In this document: positions 52,979-62,423 of the stretch, piece after piece
Numbering within the stretch: the first letter of the stretch is position 1
How the letters are laid out: the number at the start of each line of letters is the position of its first letter
Source of the DNA: Solobacterium sp.
GTDB lineage: Bacteria > Bacillota_I > Bacilli_A > Erysipelotrichales > Erysipelotrichaceae
Reading direction: 5' to 3'
DNA length: 64,000 nt
Assembly (NCBI GenBank): GCA_015256455.1
Contig: JABZMB010000002.1
Coordinates: 1 to 64,000 of the forward strand
Position numbers and translations under genes: made by a program
The notes under the pieces: generated by a model
The model's input: the letters and a program-made list of their open reading frames with translations, nothing else
What the model was told of the DNA's origin: nothing
Database searches by the model: none

Positions 52979-53771
52979 TTTTACACTAGGACGTTATCTG
53001 CCATTAGATTCTCCAGTTCATAAGATGGACCCACGTGCAAAAATCATTGCAATGTTAGTGATGTTAATCGCAGTGTTTATTCCAGCCGGTTGGATTGGTT
53101 ATGGAGTTATTTTTGTAGTAGCTGCTAGTACGATACTTATCTCGAAGCTAAGCTTTGGTTTTATTTGGAAATCCATGAAACCGATGTTGATGATGTTATT
53201 CTTCTTATTAATCATCAATGCATTTGTGATGAAGACAGGAGAACCATTACTAACACTTGGAAGTTTTGTAATCTATAGTGGTGCAGTATTCCAAACACTT
53301 TATATTGCGATTCGACTCATGTTGATGATTATGATTACAACATGTCTAACAGCCACAACAAAACCTTTAGATATGACTTTAGGTATTGAAGATTTATTGA
53401 TGCCTTTAAAGAGATTCCATGTACCAGCGCATGAGATTGCAATGTTAATTAGTATTGCGCTACGTTTCATTCCAGATTTAATTGAAGAAACACAGCGTAT
53501 TATGAAGGCACAACAATCACGTGGTGTAGATATGAAGGAAGGTAAACTCATGGAGAGAGTCATGGCGATTCTTTCTCTGATTGTTCCATTATTCGTATCT
53601 GCTTTACAACGTGCAGAAGATCTTGCGAATGCTATGGAGGCTAGAGGTTATGCGCCAGGAGAAAAGCGCACACGTTATAAAGTCTTAAAGATGGAAAAAC
53701 GTGATTGCTTGTTATTGCTAGGTGCCTTTACAACTTTAATTGTGATGATTGGATTGGCGATTCTATTATGA
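52971..53771 (+). CDS. ecfT: Energy-coupling factor transmembrane protein EcfT
   Basis: 266 residues, about five to six membrane helices. HKMDPRAKIIAMLVMLI at the start, and the two coupling helices' Ala-Arg-Gly motifs: AQQSRGVD and AMEARGYAPGEKRTRY. Joins the two ATPases to S-components. No S-component is in the window, so this is a shared (group II) module. Confidence 0.95.
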   Translation: MGNFTLGRYLPLDSPVHKMDPRAKIIAMLVMLIAVFIPAGWIGYGVIFVVAASTILISKLSFGFIWKSMKPMLMMLFFLLIINAFVMKTGEPLLTLGSFVIYSGAVFQTLYIAIRLMLMIMITTCLTATTKPLDMTLGIEDLLMPLKRFHVPAHEIAMLISIALRFIPDLIEETQRIMKAQQSRGVDMKEGKLMERVMAILSLIVPLFVSALQRAEDLANAMEARGYAPGEKRTRYKVLKMEKRDCLLLLGAFTTLIVMIGLAILL

Positions 53772-54853
53772 TGCGCTATAAATGTGTTGTATCTTATGTC
53801 GGAAGAAATTATTCTGGCTGGCAATCACAGCGTAAGGGGGATTCCATTCAGGAAATCCTAGAAGCAGTGATTGAACGTATTACACAGGAAAAGGTGAATG
53901 TCATTGGATCTGGTAGAACGGATGCAGGGGTAAACGCTAGCGCACAGGTATTCATGTTTGATACAAAGCGCAAGATGCCTGCTCGTAAGTGGATGGGCGC
54001 AATCAATGCGTTCTTGCCAGACGATATTCATATCATGGCAGTTGAAGAAAAGGATGATTGTTTCCACGCAAGATATAACGTTCGCTTTAAACAATATAAC
54101 TATCGTATCAATCATGGGCCATACAACGTATTTACAAAAGATACAGTTTTTCAATGCCCGATGCATCTGGATGTAGAAAAGATGAGGGAAGGTATTCCTT
54201 ACCTTGTTGGAACACATGATTTTACATCCTTGAATTCTAGTTCTTTGGAAGAATATCCAGATCAAGTAAGAACAGTGCGTTCCATCACACTAACAGAAGA
54301 GGATGGTGTTATTACATTAGCTTTTGTAGGAAAGGGATTCTTACGATATATGGTTCGCATGATGGCTTCTGTATTCATTGAAATTGGACAGCATAAGTAT
54401 GAACCAGCACATATTCAAGAGATTCTAGATGCAAAGCGTAAAAGTTTCCCACATAAAAACAGTCCCGCTGAAGGACTGACACTAGAGTATGTTGATTACT
54501 TTAAGACATTGGCGCTTGATGAAATGGGAATGGTTCGTGAGTTTTTAATGGGGGATGATACCTCTTGTACAAACCAAGAACTTTCTATATTAGAGCAAGC
54601 AGTTAAAGAGAATGCTAGTCATAAGTTCTTTGCGATGACTACAAGACATAGCCAAGAATTATTGGGATATTATGAAATCAACGATGGAGAAGCTTCATTA
54701 CATATTCTTGAAGAAGAACGTGGTATCCCGCTAGCCAAAATCCTACTTCCACAACTAGAGAAACGCTTACAAAGGCAAGCAAACTTCAAGCCGATTCGGA
54801 TTTATACAAAAAGTGGAAAAATTGTATCAAATTCAGTCGAAGAATCGAAATAA
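53768..54853 (+). CDS. truA: tRNA pseudouridine synthase A with C-terminal extension
   Basis: 361 residues from ATG 53768, overlapping the ecfT stop (ATGATG; 53771 is equally possible). The TruA catalytic Asp52 is in GSGRTDAGVNA; also RMMASVFIEIGQHKYEP and SPAEGLTLEYVDYF near residue 240, where most TruA proteins end. About 115 more residues (DEMGMVREFLMGDD to the end) have no match I know, alternating helix and strand. Pseudouridylates positions 38-40 of tRNA. Confidence 0.93.
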   Translation: MMRYKCVVSYVGRNYSGWQSQRKGDSIQEILEAVIERITQEKVNVIGSGRTDAGVNASAQVFMFDTKRKMPARKWMGAINAFLPDDIHIMAVEEKDDCFHARYNVRFKQYNYRINHGPYNVFTKDTVFQCPMHLDVEKMREGIPYLVGTHDFTSLNSSSLEEYPDQVRTVRSITLTEEDGVITLAFVGKGFLRYMVRMMASVFIEIGQHKYEPAHIQEILDAKRKSFPHKNSPAEGLTLEYVDYFKTLALDEMGMVREFLMGDDTSCTNQELSILEQAVKENASHKFFAMTTRHSQELLGYYEINDGEASLHILEEERGIPLAKILLPQLEKRLQRQANFKPIRIYTKSGKIVSNSVEESK

Positions 54854-54858
54854 TCTAA

Positions 54859-54887
54859 TTGACTTGCGGGGTATCAACGGCTAAAAT
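54859..54887 (+). promoter_or_regulatory. Promoter of rplM-rpsI
   Basis: TTGACT (54859-54864), 17 bases, TAAAAT (54882-54887). Confidence 0.65.
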
Positions 54888-54889
54888 GG

Positions 54890-54930
54890 TAAATGGCACT
54901 TCATGCCAATGTAGCCCCGGAAACTACATA
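54890..54930 (+). ncRNA. Structured leader of rplM, candidate L13 autoregulatory RNA
   Basis: Two adjacent hairpins: TGGCA CTTCA TGCCA and ATGTAG CCCCGGAAA CTACAT, ending two bases before the GGAGGA ribosome site. The position and twin-stem design fit an L13-binding leader. Family membership is not proven here. Confidence 0.5.
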
Positions 54931-54945
54931 TGGAGGAAAGTAAAA

Positions 54946-55380
54946 ATGCGTCAAACAACTATGTTAAAGCCAAGTGAAGTTGTTCGTCAATGGTATATCG
55001 TTGATGGAACTGACTGCACATTAGGACGTCTAGCTACTCAGGTAGCAACATTATTAAGAGGCAAGCACAAGCCTGCCTACACACCACACGTTGACTGTGG
55101 AGATTATGTAATCGTAATCAATGCAGATAAGATTAAGATTAGTGGTGACCAGGATGCAAAGAAGTTCTACTATAGTCATTCTATGTATCCAGGAGGACTT
55201 CGTACAAGAAGTACAAAGGTTATGCGTGAAAACTATACTGTTGAATGGGTTGAAAAGGCTATCAAGGGTATGTTACCACATAACAAATTGGGTGATGTAC
55301 AGCGTAAGCATGTATTTGTTTACACTGGTGCTGAACACCCACACGCAGCTCAGAAGCCTGTTGAGCTGAAGGTAAAGTAA
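54946..55380 (+). CDS. rplM: 50S ribosomal protein L13
   Basis: 144 residues from ATG 54946 with GGAGGA 8 bp upstream; the in-frame ATG at 54859 lies inside the promoter. Conserved WYIVDGTDCTLGRLATQVATLLRGKHKPAYTPHVDCGDYVIVINADKI and MLPHNKLGDVQRKHVFVYTGAEHPHAAQKP. Early assembly protein of the large subunit. Confidence 0.97.
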   Translation: MRQTTMLKPSEVVRQWYIVDGTDCTLGRLATQVATLLRGKHKPAYTPHVDCGDYVIVINADKIKISGDQDAKKFYYSHSMYPGGLRTRSTKVMRENYTVEWVEKAIKGMLPHNKLGDVQRKHVFVYTGAEHPHAAQKPVELKVK

Positions 55381-55395
55381 GGAGGATAAGACAAG

Positions 55396-55797
55396 ATGGC
55401 AACTAAGAAGAAAGTAACTTATGTTGGAACAGGACGCCGTAAGCAGTCCGTTGCTCGTGTCTTCATGACTCCGGGTACAGGTGTTGTAACAGTTAATGGT
55501 CGTACTTTAGAAGAATACCTACCACAAGCAACATTACGCATGGTAGTTAATTCACCATTAGTACTCACAGAAACTAAGGAACAGTTCGATATCAAGATCA
55601 ATGTAGCAGGTGGCGGTTATACTGGCCAGGCTGGTGCAATGCGTCATGGTATTGCTAGAGCTCTTCTAGAAGCTTCTGCAGATTACAGACTAGTATTAAA
55701 GAAGGCTGGTTTCCTAACACGTGATTCCCGTGAGAAGGAAAGAAAGAAGTACGGTTTAAAGGGTGCTCGTCGCGCTCCACAGTTCTCCAAGCGTTAA
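55396..55797 (+). CDS. rpsI: 30S ribosomal protein S9
   Basis: 133 residues, ending in the universal SKR tail that contacts P-site t[24 protein letters not shown] and [21 protein letters not shown] are diagnostic. RBS AAGGAGG, usual partner of rplM. Confidence 0.97.
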   Translation: MATKKKVTYVGTGRRKQSVARVFMTPGTGVVTVNGRTLEEYLPQATLRMVVNSPLVLTETKEQFDIKINVAGGGYTGQAGAMRHGIARALLEASADYRLVLKKAGFLTRDSREKERKKYGLKGARRAPQFSKR

Positions 55798-55824
55798 TTT
55801 GCTGGATTGGACAGTACAACAAAC

Positions 55825-55861
55825 AAAAAACACTTTGCATATATGTGCAGAGTGTTTTTTT
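55825..55861 (+). terminator. Terminator of rplM-rpsI
   Basis: AAAAACACTTTGCA / TGTGCAGAGTGTTTTT with T-run. Confidence 0.85.
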
Positions 55862-56419
55862 CGTTTTGAACTAGTAGTGTAGAGTGGTGTATTTGATACG
55901 AATATAGAGGAAACTGAAAGGGTTTGCTAATAGTATTGTAGTATGCTTACAAATGTTAAGTTTTCCTTAAGATAATATATAGAATTTACATAGAAAAATA
56001 GAATTTATATGAAATATTTTCGACTTGTATAAAGATAGCGAAAACTAATGAAATCGATTTTTCGGAATTAGAAGAAATTGAAAAAATGTAGATACAGTAT
56101 AGAGATTTTGATTACAGTGTATAAATTTGTTTTTATAATACTATCGTCAAAATTACTAAAAATGATGTGACTTTTGAGTAATAAATGAGGGTTATTTGTA
56201 GTCTTAAAATCGAGTGCATCAATTTTGACGATTACAAAAATATCCTCTAAAATTTATTATGGTTATAACTGCGCAGTTTTGTTTTATAACGCATTTCATT
56301 TTATAAGGAAACTGGCAGGATATATGTGAATTAAATGCAACTAAAGTAGCAGAATTAAAAATTTAATTACAACAGTGTATATTACGAAATAGCACAAAAA
56401 GTAAAGGGGATTAGTAAGT
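55862..56419 (+). other. 558-bp gene-free, AT-rich region upstream of the surface protein
   Basis: No ORF of credible length on either strand. Contains a perfect 12-bp inverted repeat (see separate entry), several poor -10-like boxes and an RBS AAAGGGG at 56402-56408. I could not choose a single promoter. The length is out of line with the compact spacing elsewhere in the window. Confidence 0.6.
56144..56232 (+). repeat. Perfect 12-bp inverted repeat with 65-bp spacer
   Basis: ATCGTCAAAATT at 56144-56155 and AATTTTGACGAT at 56221-56232. Nothing pairs beyond the 12 bases at either end. Confidence 0.8.
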
Positions 56420-59400
56420 ATGAAAAATAGAAAAATGAGATTATTTTCCCATATTATGACAGTTATTTTGATGTTGAATATGGTACTAACAAACATCTTA
56501 CCAACTCATGCAGTTGGTGCTACACCAACACCGGTTTCAGAGACGATTAACTTTGGGGCTAAAGGCTCATTGAAGATTAGCTTGAAACCAACCTCACCAA
56601 CCGAAGTGAGGGGTATCGATAATATTTCTACAGGTATCGAAATTGATGGTACTGGTTTAACACAACCAGTTGAAGGTTTGTATCTAGAAGTTGAAGTAAA
56701 TACAAAGCAGTCGTCTAAGAATTTCAATGATACAAGAAATATTGAAAGTGATACTTACTTAGATAACTTTTCTACTCCAGCTGCAAAGACACAACCTATT
56801 ATTAAATCTGAAGAAACAATCGTTACAAATGATGGTAGAACAATTAAGCGTATTTATCTGAATAAGATTGATACAACAGTTAAATTGGAACTTCCTTATG
56901 TAATGAGTTTTTCAGATGGTATTACGCCAAAGGATTTTGAATTAAAACCAGTTGTGCGTGTATATGATAGTTCAAAGACTAATTTAGCAACACTAACAGA
57001 ACAGACATATACAATTAAGTATAATAATCCATGGTTAATTAAGCAGGTTGCAGGTGAAGAAACAGATGATCAGCTTGTTTATGGTGGTATTAATAAGCAA
57101 GGTGATCCAAATTCTTTATCTGATGATAGAACATCTGATGTCATCTTTAATTTTAGATTGAATAAATACGAGCGTTCATATCGTTCTGTTATCATCACAG
57201 ACACACTTCCAACATATATTAATTATGCTGGCCAAACGGTGACAGCACACTTTGATCCTGCAAAGAATCCAAATTGGACACTAGGTGCAGATGGTAAGAC
57301 AGTAACCTTGCGATATGATGTTCCGACGACGGGTGTACCACATTTATTTGATAACTATCGTGATAATCTGCCAGGATATTCAGAGTTAAGACTCTCTTTC
57401 CCGGGGGCGAAATATTTAAACGGTTCAGATCGAGTAGTATTTGAGAATAGCGCAACATTACAGGGTTTACCATATAATCCAAGTACTGCGGAAGATACGA
57501 TTGGCAAAGTTTCTGGAAATGAACATAACTTTGCGTCAGATAAAAAGAAGTTCCGTTTAGCAGGTGACGACTTTAGTGGTGATGGTATGCTTTCAAAGCG
57601 TGGACTTAAAACACTCAAGTTTGATAAGAATAGTTTAGCGGTACAAGAAGTTGACTATGGGGTTACATTAATCAATAAACTTGATAAACCTTTGACAGAT
57701 ATCGAATTTATTGAAGATGTAGCAAATACAGATAACCGACTATTCTTAACAAAATTCTACGGTAATCTGGTTGCGTTCGGTTCTAAGATTGGTTTCCAAA
57801 TGAGTCAGGTTGAAATTAGAGGTTATAAGGATGATGGGACATATGATATTCTTCCTGTGACACCTGATGGTCAAAATTGGTTGTTTAAGAGTGAAATGAA
57901 TCAAACTGGTAAGACGCAATTACGGTCTTATCTTGATCAGATTAATGATGGTTCTTTAGATCCTGCCAATGCGGCACCGATAGTACCTCAGTATAAGAAG
58001 GTAGGTTTATATCTAAAGGATGTAACACTTCAGCCAACAAACAGTATCATATTCAACTTGAAGATGATGTTCATGGATCCATTCCATGAGGAATATAGTG
58101 CGACAAAACCGTTAACGAATGTCATTAAATTAACTTCAAATAAGGTGAACGATGATGGTTCTAAGACACCACTTAACTTAAGTGGTGAGTGGAATACTCT
58201 CTTTACACCACTTAATGAAAAGGTAAACCTTTGGAAACAAACCTTCTTCCAAAAAGTAGGTATGCCGGGTGAACGTTTTACAGCACGTTTGAATTTCAAT
58301 TTAACAGAATTATCTAGCGCACGTTACTTTAAGAATCCAACATACATTGACTTACTACCTTTAGGTGTTTCTTTCGACTCACATACATATGTAACACGTG
58401 TGGTCAATCATATTGAAGGTTGGTCATTTGAATTCATTAAGAACTATAATGATACAGGTCATGATGCGGTAAAGATTAAGATGCCATCAGGCTATGCATA
58501 TCAATTTGAAAATATGGCCTTTGATATTAAGGATTTAGTTATCAACGATGATATCATTCCAAGTAAGGCTGAAAATGATGAGTTAAATAACAATAATGAA
58601 GTATATTTCTACGCCGAGAACTGGACAAATGGTGTTCCACCAGAACTAACAGCGCAATATGATCCAAAAATCTTTGTAAATGATGACTTGGATATCAATA
58701 TGAACGGTGTTACAAATGAGAAGATCTTGAAGGCAACTGCTAAGATTTTGGGTAATAACGTTGAGAGTATTCAATCGGATAAGCATATCCGTAGTTTAGA
58801 ACCAAATATAGAAGGTGGAGCTGCTGTTTACGGTAGAGCATTCACAAATAAGACAATTACAACAGACTTTGCGGATGTTACAAATACAAGTGGTCTTTTC
58901 CAATATCGTATTAGTGTTCGTAACTACTACAACACACCAATGAATAAGATTGTGATGTATGACGTATTCCCGTTTGTAGGAGATGGTAGAAATTCTGCCT
59001 TCAGTAATACTCTACAAGGTCCAATTGAACTAAAGATTGGTTCAACTGATGTAAGTAGTCAGTATGATATTTACTATCGTACAGATAAATATCCAAATCC
59101 TAATGATGTAAATGAGCTATCAAGCCCACTTTGGACTACAACACCTGCTGATTATTCACAGGTTACAGCCATCAAAGTTGTTGGTAAGAATGGTACGATT
59201 CTTGAACCATACCGTGTTTTATCAGCTTATCTGACAATGAAGGCTCCGAAGTATGATGCGGCTCTAACGGAAGCAATTGCATACAATAGTGCAAATGTTA
59301 TCTATAACAATGAGACAATCATGCGTCAGGTACCTGCAGTAGCAAACCAATTAATTGATGTAATGGATGTATCTGTAGAAAAGAAATGGTTAGATGCGGA

Positions 59401-61699
59401 TGGTAACCCAATCGCTACCCCTGATGTAAATTCCATTACGGTGAAGTTACTTGCAGATGGTATAGATACGGGTAAGACATTGGACATTACTGCTGCAGAT
59501 AACTGGAAGGCAAAATTCACACATCTACGTCAATACAATATTGAAACTGCAACGGATGGTACGACTACAAAGACACCAATTGTATATTCTGTAGAAGAAG
59601 TTGGTGCAAATGATGATGGTCAAGTAACTTACAATGGTAAGAAGTATCAAGTAACTTCTACTTCTGGAAAGGTAAATAAAGATTCTCCAACAGATGCAGT
59701 TGCACTAGAGATTACAAATAAACTCCTACAGGAAAAGGTATCTATTTCTGGTAAGAAGTTCTGGGTTGATGATGAGGATAATGATGGTAAGCGTCCAACA
59801 TCAATTACAGTACGATTACTCGCGGATGGTGTAGAAGTACAGAATAAGACTGTTACGAAAGATACTGATTGGGAATTTACATTTGAAGATTTACCGAAGT
59901 TCAACGGAACAACAGAGATTGTTTATACAATCAGTGAAGATGCAGTAGCAGATTACTCTACAAGCATTAGTAATTATGATATTGCGAATACACATGCACC
60001 TGAACAGCTTGTTATTCCTGTTAAGAAGGTGTGGGTAGATGATAATGATGCACAATCTCTACGTCCTACTAGCGTACATGTAACGTTATTTGCGGATGGC
60101 GAAAAAGTTGATGAAGTTGATTTGGATAGTACAAATAGTTGGCAATACATCTTTACGGGATTATCGAGATATCGTAGTGGTCATGAAATTCAATACACAG
60201 TGCAGGAAGATGCAGTTGCAAACTATACTACATCCTACTCTGGTGATATGACTACAACTTTCACTATTACAAATACGATTGATGGTAAGGTGTCGATTCC
60301 TGTCACAAAGAAGTGGATTGGTAAGGAAGCAGAAAGTGCAACAATCCGTCTTTTAGCAGATGGTCAAGAAGCAGCGAATGTTACATTAAACGCTGAGAAT
60401 AACTGGCAACATACATTTACAAATATGCCGAAGTATAAGGATGGAAAACTAATCACTTATACAATTGCGGAAGATCCGATTGCTGGATATACAACAGCGA
60501 TTACAGGTGATGCGACAAATTATGTTGTCACAAATACGAATACGAAGAAGATTGATATTCCTGTTACAAAGACTTGGGTAGGACCAGAAGGAACTTCTGC
60601 GGAAATTATTCTATCTAAGGATGGTACAGAGATTGATCGTGTAACTCTGAATGCGGCAAATAACTGGACACACACATTTACAGGCTTAGCTTTATATGAC
60701 AGCACAGATGGCCATGAATATGCGTATACAGTTACAGAAACAGATATTGCAGGATATGATAAGAATATTACTGGTAGTCAAACAGAAGGCTTCAAAGTTA
60801 CAAATACTTACAAGCCAACACCAGTCACTGTAAATCCTGACCTTAAGAAGACAGTAGAAGGTAATCCAGCAAATCCTGCGAAGTTTACATTTAACTTTAA
60901 GGCATTAGATGCAAATAATCCTATGCCAGAAGGAAGTCTAAATGGTGTTAAGGAAGCTACTATCACAGGTGCTGGCACAACTTCTATTGGCGAGATTGAA
61001 TTCAAACTCCCAGGGACCTATGTATATGAACTGACAGAAGTACAAGGCTCTACAAGAGGCTATACATACGATCAGACAGTATATACATTCACTTACAAAG
61101 TGAAGGATGTAAATGGTGATTTACAATCAGAACTTGTGATTACAAAGGGTACTGAAGAAGTTACTACAGCTGAATTTACAAACGTATATAAACCAAATCC
61201 TGTTCAGGTTGATCCACCTGTGAAGAAGGTGGTTGTGGGAAGTCCTACAAATCCATCCACATTCACATTCCGTTTGAAGACATTGGATCCAAATAATCCA
61301 ATGCCACAGGGAACTACAGCTGGTGTGAAGACTGTTACAATCACAGGTACTGGTGAAACTGAATTCGGTGAATATGAATTTACTGAAGTAGGAACATATG
61401 TTTATGAAATCAGTGAAGAGGTTGGTAGTGATCCAAATTATGCATACGATGCGTCCACTTATACCATTACTTACACAGTAACAGATGATAATGGACAACT
61501 CGTTGTAGCAACTAAGGTTGTGAAGGATGATGGTACACAGATGCCAGTTGCGACTTTCACAAATACTTATACACAACCAAAGACACCAACACCACCAACA
61601 TCTGATACAAATGGAATCACTTTATTTGCGACGATGTTATTGATCTCAATCTTAGGTTTTGCGGCTGCAGTCATTAAGAAGAATCAAATGTCTAGATAA
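56420..61699 (+). CDS. Large cell-wall-anchored adhesin with CnaB-like and pilin-like isopeptide domains
   Basis: 1759 residues. Signal peptide at about 1-32 (cleavage near THAVGA). Residues about 40-975 are beta-rich adhesin domains of unclear fold. Five CnaB-like repeats start near 980, 1107, 1197, 1290 and 1377, each with a Lys before Trp (KKW, KKFW, KKVW, KKW, KTW), a YxxxE-type Glu and a closing TN, the set for Lys-Asn bonds. Two repeats like the FctA/Spy0128 pilin follow (about 1472 and 1597, both with NPMPxG). The end is TPPTS, one hydrophobic helix and KKNQMSR, a sorting signal with Ser for Gly. Confidence 0.9.
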   Translation: MKNRKMRLFSHIMTVILMLNMVLTNILPTHAVGATPTPVSETINFGAKGSLKISLKPTSPTEVRGIDNISTGIEIDGTGLTQPVEGLYLEVEVNTKQSSKNFNDTRNIESDTYLDNFSTPAAKTQPIIKSEETIVTNDGRTIKRIYLNKIDTTVKLELPYVMSFSDGITPKDFELKPVVRVYDSSKTNLATLTEQTYTIKYNNPWLIKQVAGEETDDQLVYGGINKQGDPNSLSDDRTSDVIFNFRLNKYERSYRSVIITDTLPTYINYAGQTVTAHFDPAKNPNWTLGADGKTVTLRYDVPTTGVPHLFDNYRDNLPGYSELRLSFPGAKYLNGSDRVVFENSATLQGLPYNPSTAEDTIGKVSGNEHNFASDKKKFRLAGDDFSGDGMLSKRGLKTLKFDKNSLAVQEVDYGVTLINKLDKPLTDIEFIEDVANTDNRLFLTKFYGNLVAFGSKIGFQMSQVEIRGYKDDGTYDILPVTPDGQNWLFKSEMNQTGKTQLRSYLDQINDGSLDPANAAPIVPQYKKVGLYLKDVTLQPTNSIIFNLKMMFMDPFHEEYSATKPLTNVIKLTSNKVNDDGSKTPLNLSGEWNTLFTPLNEKVNLWKQTFFQKVGMPGERFTARLNFNLTELSSARYFKNPTYIDLLPLGVSFDSHTYVTRVVNHIEGWSFEFIKNYNDTGHDAVKIKMPSGYAYQFENMAFDIKDLVINDDIIPSKAENDELNNNNEVYFYAENWTNGVPPELTAQYDPKIFVNDDLDINMNGVTNEKILKATAKILGNNVESIQSDKHIRSLEPNIEGGAAVYGRAFTNKTITTDFADVTNTSGLFQYRISVRNYYNTPMNKIVMYDVFPFVGDGRNSAFSNTLQGPIELKIGSTDVSSQYDIYYRTDKYPNPNDVNELSSPLWTTTPADYSQVTAIKVVGKNGTILEPYRVLSAYLTMKAPKYDAALTEAIAYNSANVIYNNETIMRQVPAVANQLIDVMDVSVEKKWLDADGNPIATPDVNSITVKLLADGIDTGKTLDITAADNWKAKFTHLRQYNIETATDGTTTKTPIVYSVEEVGANDDGQVTYNGKKYQVTSTSGKVNKDSPTDAVALEITNKLLQEKVSISGKKFWVDDEDNDGKRPTSITVRLLADGVEVQNKTVTKDTDWEFTFEDLPKFNGTTEIVYTISEDAVADYSTSISNYDIANTHAPEQLVIPVKKVWVDDNDAQSLRPTSVHVTLFADGEKVDEVDLDSTNSWQYIFTGLSRYRSGHEIQYTVQEDAVANYTTSYSGDMTTTFTITNTIDGKVSIPVTKKWIGKEAESATIRLLADGQEAANVTLNAENNWQHTFTNMPKYKDGKLITYTIAEDPIAGYTTAITGDATNYVVTNTNTKKIDIPVTKTWVGPEGTSAEIILSKDGTEIDRVTLNAANNWTHTFTGLALYDSTDGHEYAYTVTETDIAGYDKNITGSQTEGFKVTNTYKPTPVTVNPDLKKTVEGNPANPAKFTFNFKALDANNPMPEGSLNGVKEATITGAGTTSIGEIEFKLPGTYVYELTEVQGSTRGYTYDQTVYTFTYKVKDVNGDLQSELVITKGTEEVTTAEFTNVYKPNPVQVDPPVKKVVVGSPTNPSTFTFRLKTLDPNNPMPQGTTAGVKTVTITGTGETEFGEYEFTEVGTYVYEISEEVGSDPNYAYDASTYTITYTVTDDNGQLVVATKVVKDDGTQMPVATFTNTYTQPKTPTPPTSDTNGITLFATMLLISILGFAAAVIKKNQMSR

Positions 61700-61716
61700 A
61701 GTAGTTGATATAACGT

Positions 61717-61751
61717 AAAAGCGATTAGCAATGGATGCTAATCGCTTTATT
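61717..61751 (+). terminator. Terminator of the surface-protein gene
   Basis: AAAGCGATTAGCA / TGCTAATCGCTTT, 13-bp stem, short loop, then T-rich. Confidence 0.85.
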
Positions 61752-61847
61752 CGTATGACTTAATCATATAAGTGCTTTTAAATATCTGATTAATAGAAAG
61801 ATATACTCAACAAAAAATATAGGTTAAAAGTTAATAGTAAAAAGGTT

Positions 61848-62369
61848 TTAATCCCAATGTCCAAAGGGCCGAATTTCTAACATGGATTTACATTTAGGAC
61901 ATTGGACGTGTCTGTCGATACTATCATCAGTACAATCTGTGAAACCTTGTACTACTGATGCGTATCCATTACACGAAGTACATCTGTGATTATATTGTTC
62001 AAATAAATCATAATATTTGTCTAAATCACATGGTGAGACATAGTCATAACCTCTTCCAGAGAATGCTACTGACCAACGTGTATCTTTGTCTTGTTTAGAA
62101 GCATCATATCCGTCTTTAGGTACATATAAATCAAGTTTAGGGACATTCATTAGTTTTCCACATTCATTACATTGAACAACTATATATTCGCATGATATAG
62201 CACCATCTGGAAAAGCTTCGAAAAATTCTTTTCCTTGTTCACCCAAATTTCCCTCTTTCATTTTTGTTACAGCCTCACAGTAAGCTACAGGGTATAAAAA
62301 TCCAAAACCTAAATCTGCCTCGAAACCGTACCCACATTTTTCGCATTTACAATAAAACATTTGACCCAT
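61848..62369 (-). CDS. Zinc-ribbon-containing protein of unknown function
   Basis: 173 residues with four Cys pairs: CKCEKC near the start, QCNECG at about 68-72, CTSCNG at about 128-131 and CPKC near the end. They could form two zinc ribbons. The middle is acidic and aromatic (FEAFPDGAISCEY; WSVAFSGRGYDYV). No signal peptide, so cytosolic. I do not recognise it; its G+C and codon use look ordinary. Confidence 0.6.
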   Translation of the reverse strand: MGQMFYCKCEKCGYGFEADLGFGFLYPVAYCEAVTKMKEGNLGEQGKEFFEAFPDGAISCEYIVVQCNECGKLMNVPKLDLYVPKDGYDASKQDKDTRWSVAFSGRGYDYVSPCDLDKYYDLFEQYNHRCTSCNGYASVVQGFTDCTDDSIDRHVQCPKCKSMLEIRPFGHWD

Positions 62370-62423
62370 TATTTTTCACCATCCATATTGCTATTCCAGA
62401 CTAGAAATGATTTACATATTTGG

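Noticed and set aside
54859..54945. Earlier rplM start
   Set aside because: Lies in the promoter and leader; L13 begins at MRQTT with GGAGGA upstream.
61127..61576. 149-residue minus-strand ORF rich in Cys and Trp
   Set aside because: Antisense to the repeated pilin-like domains; composition is a by-product of Thr/Asn/Pro codons.
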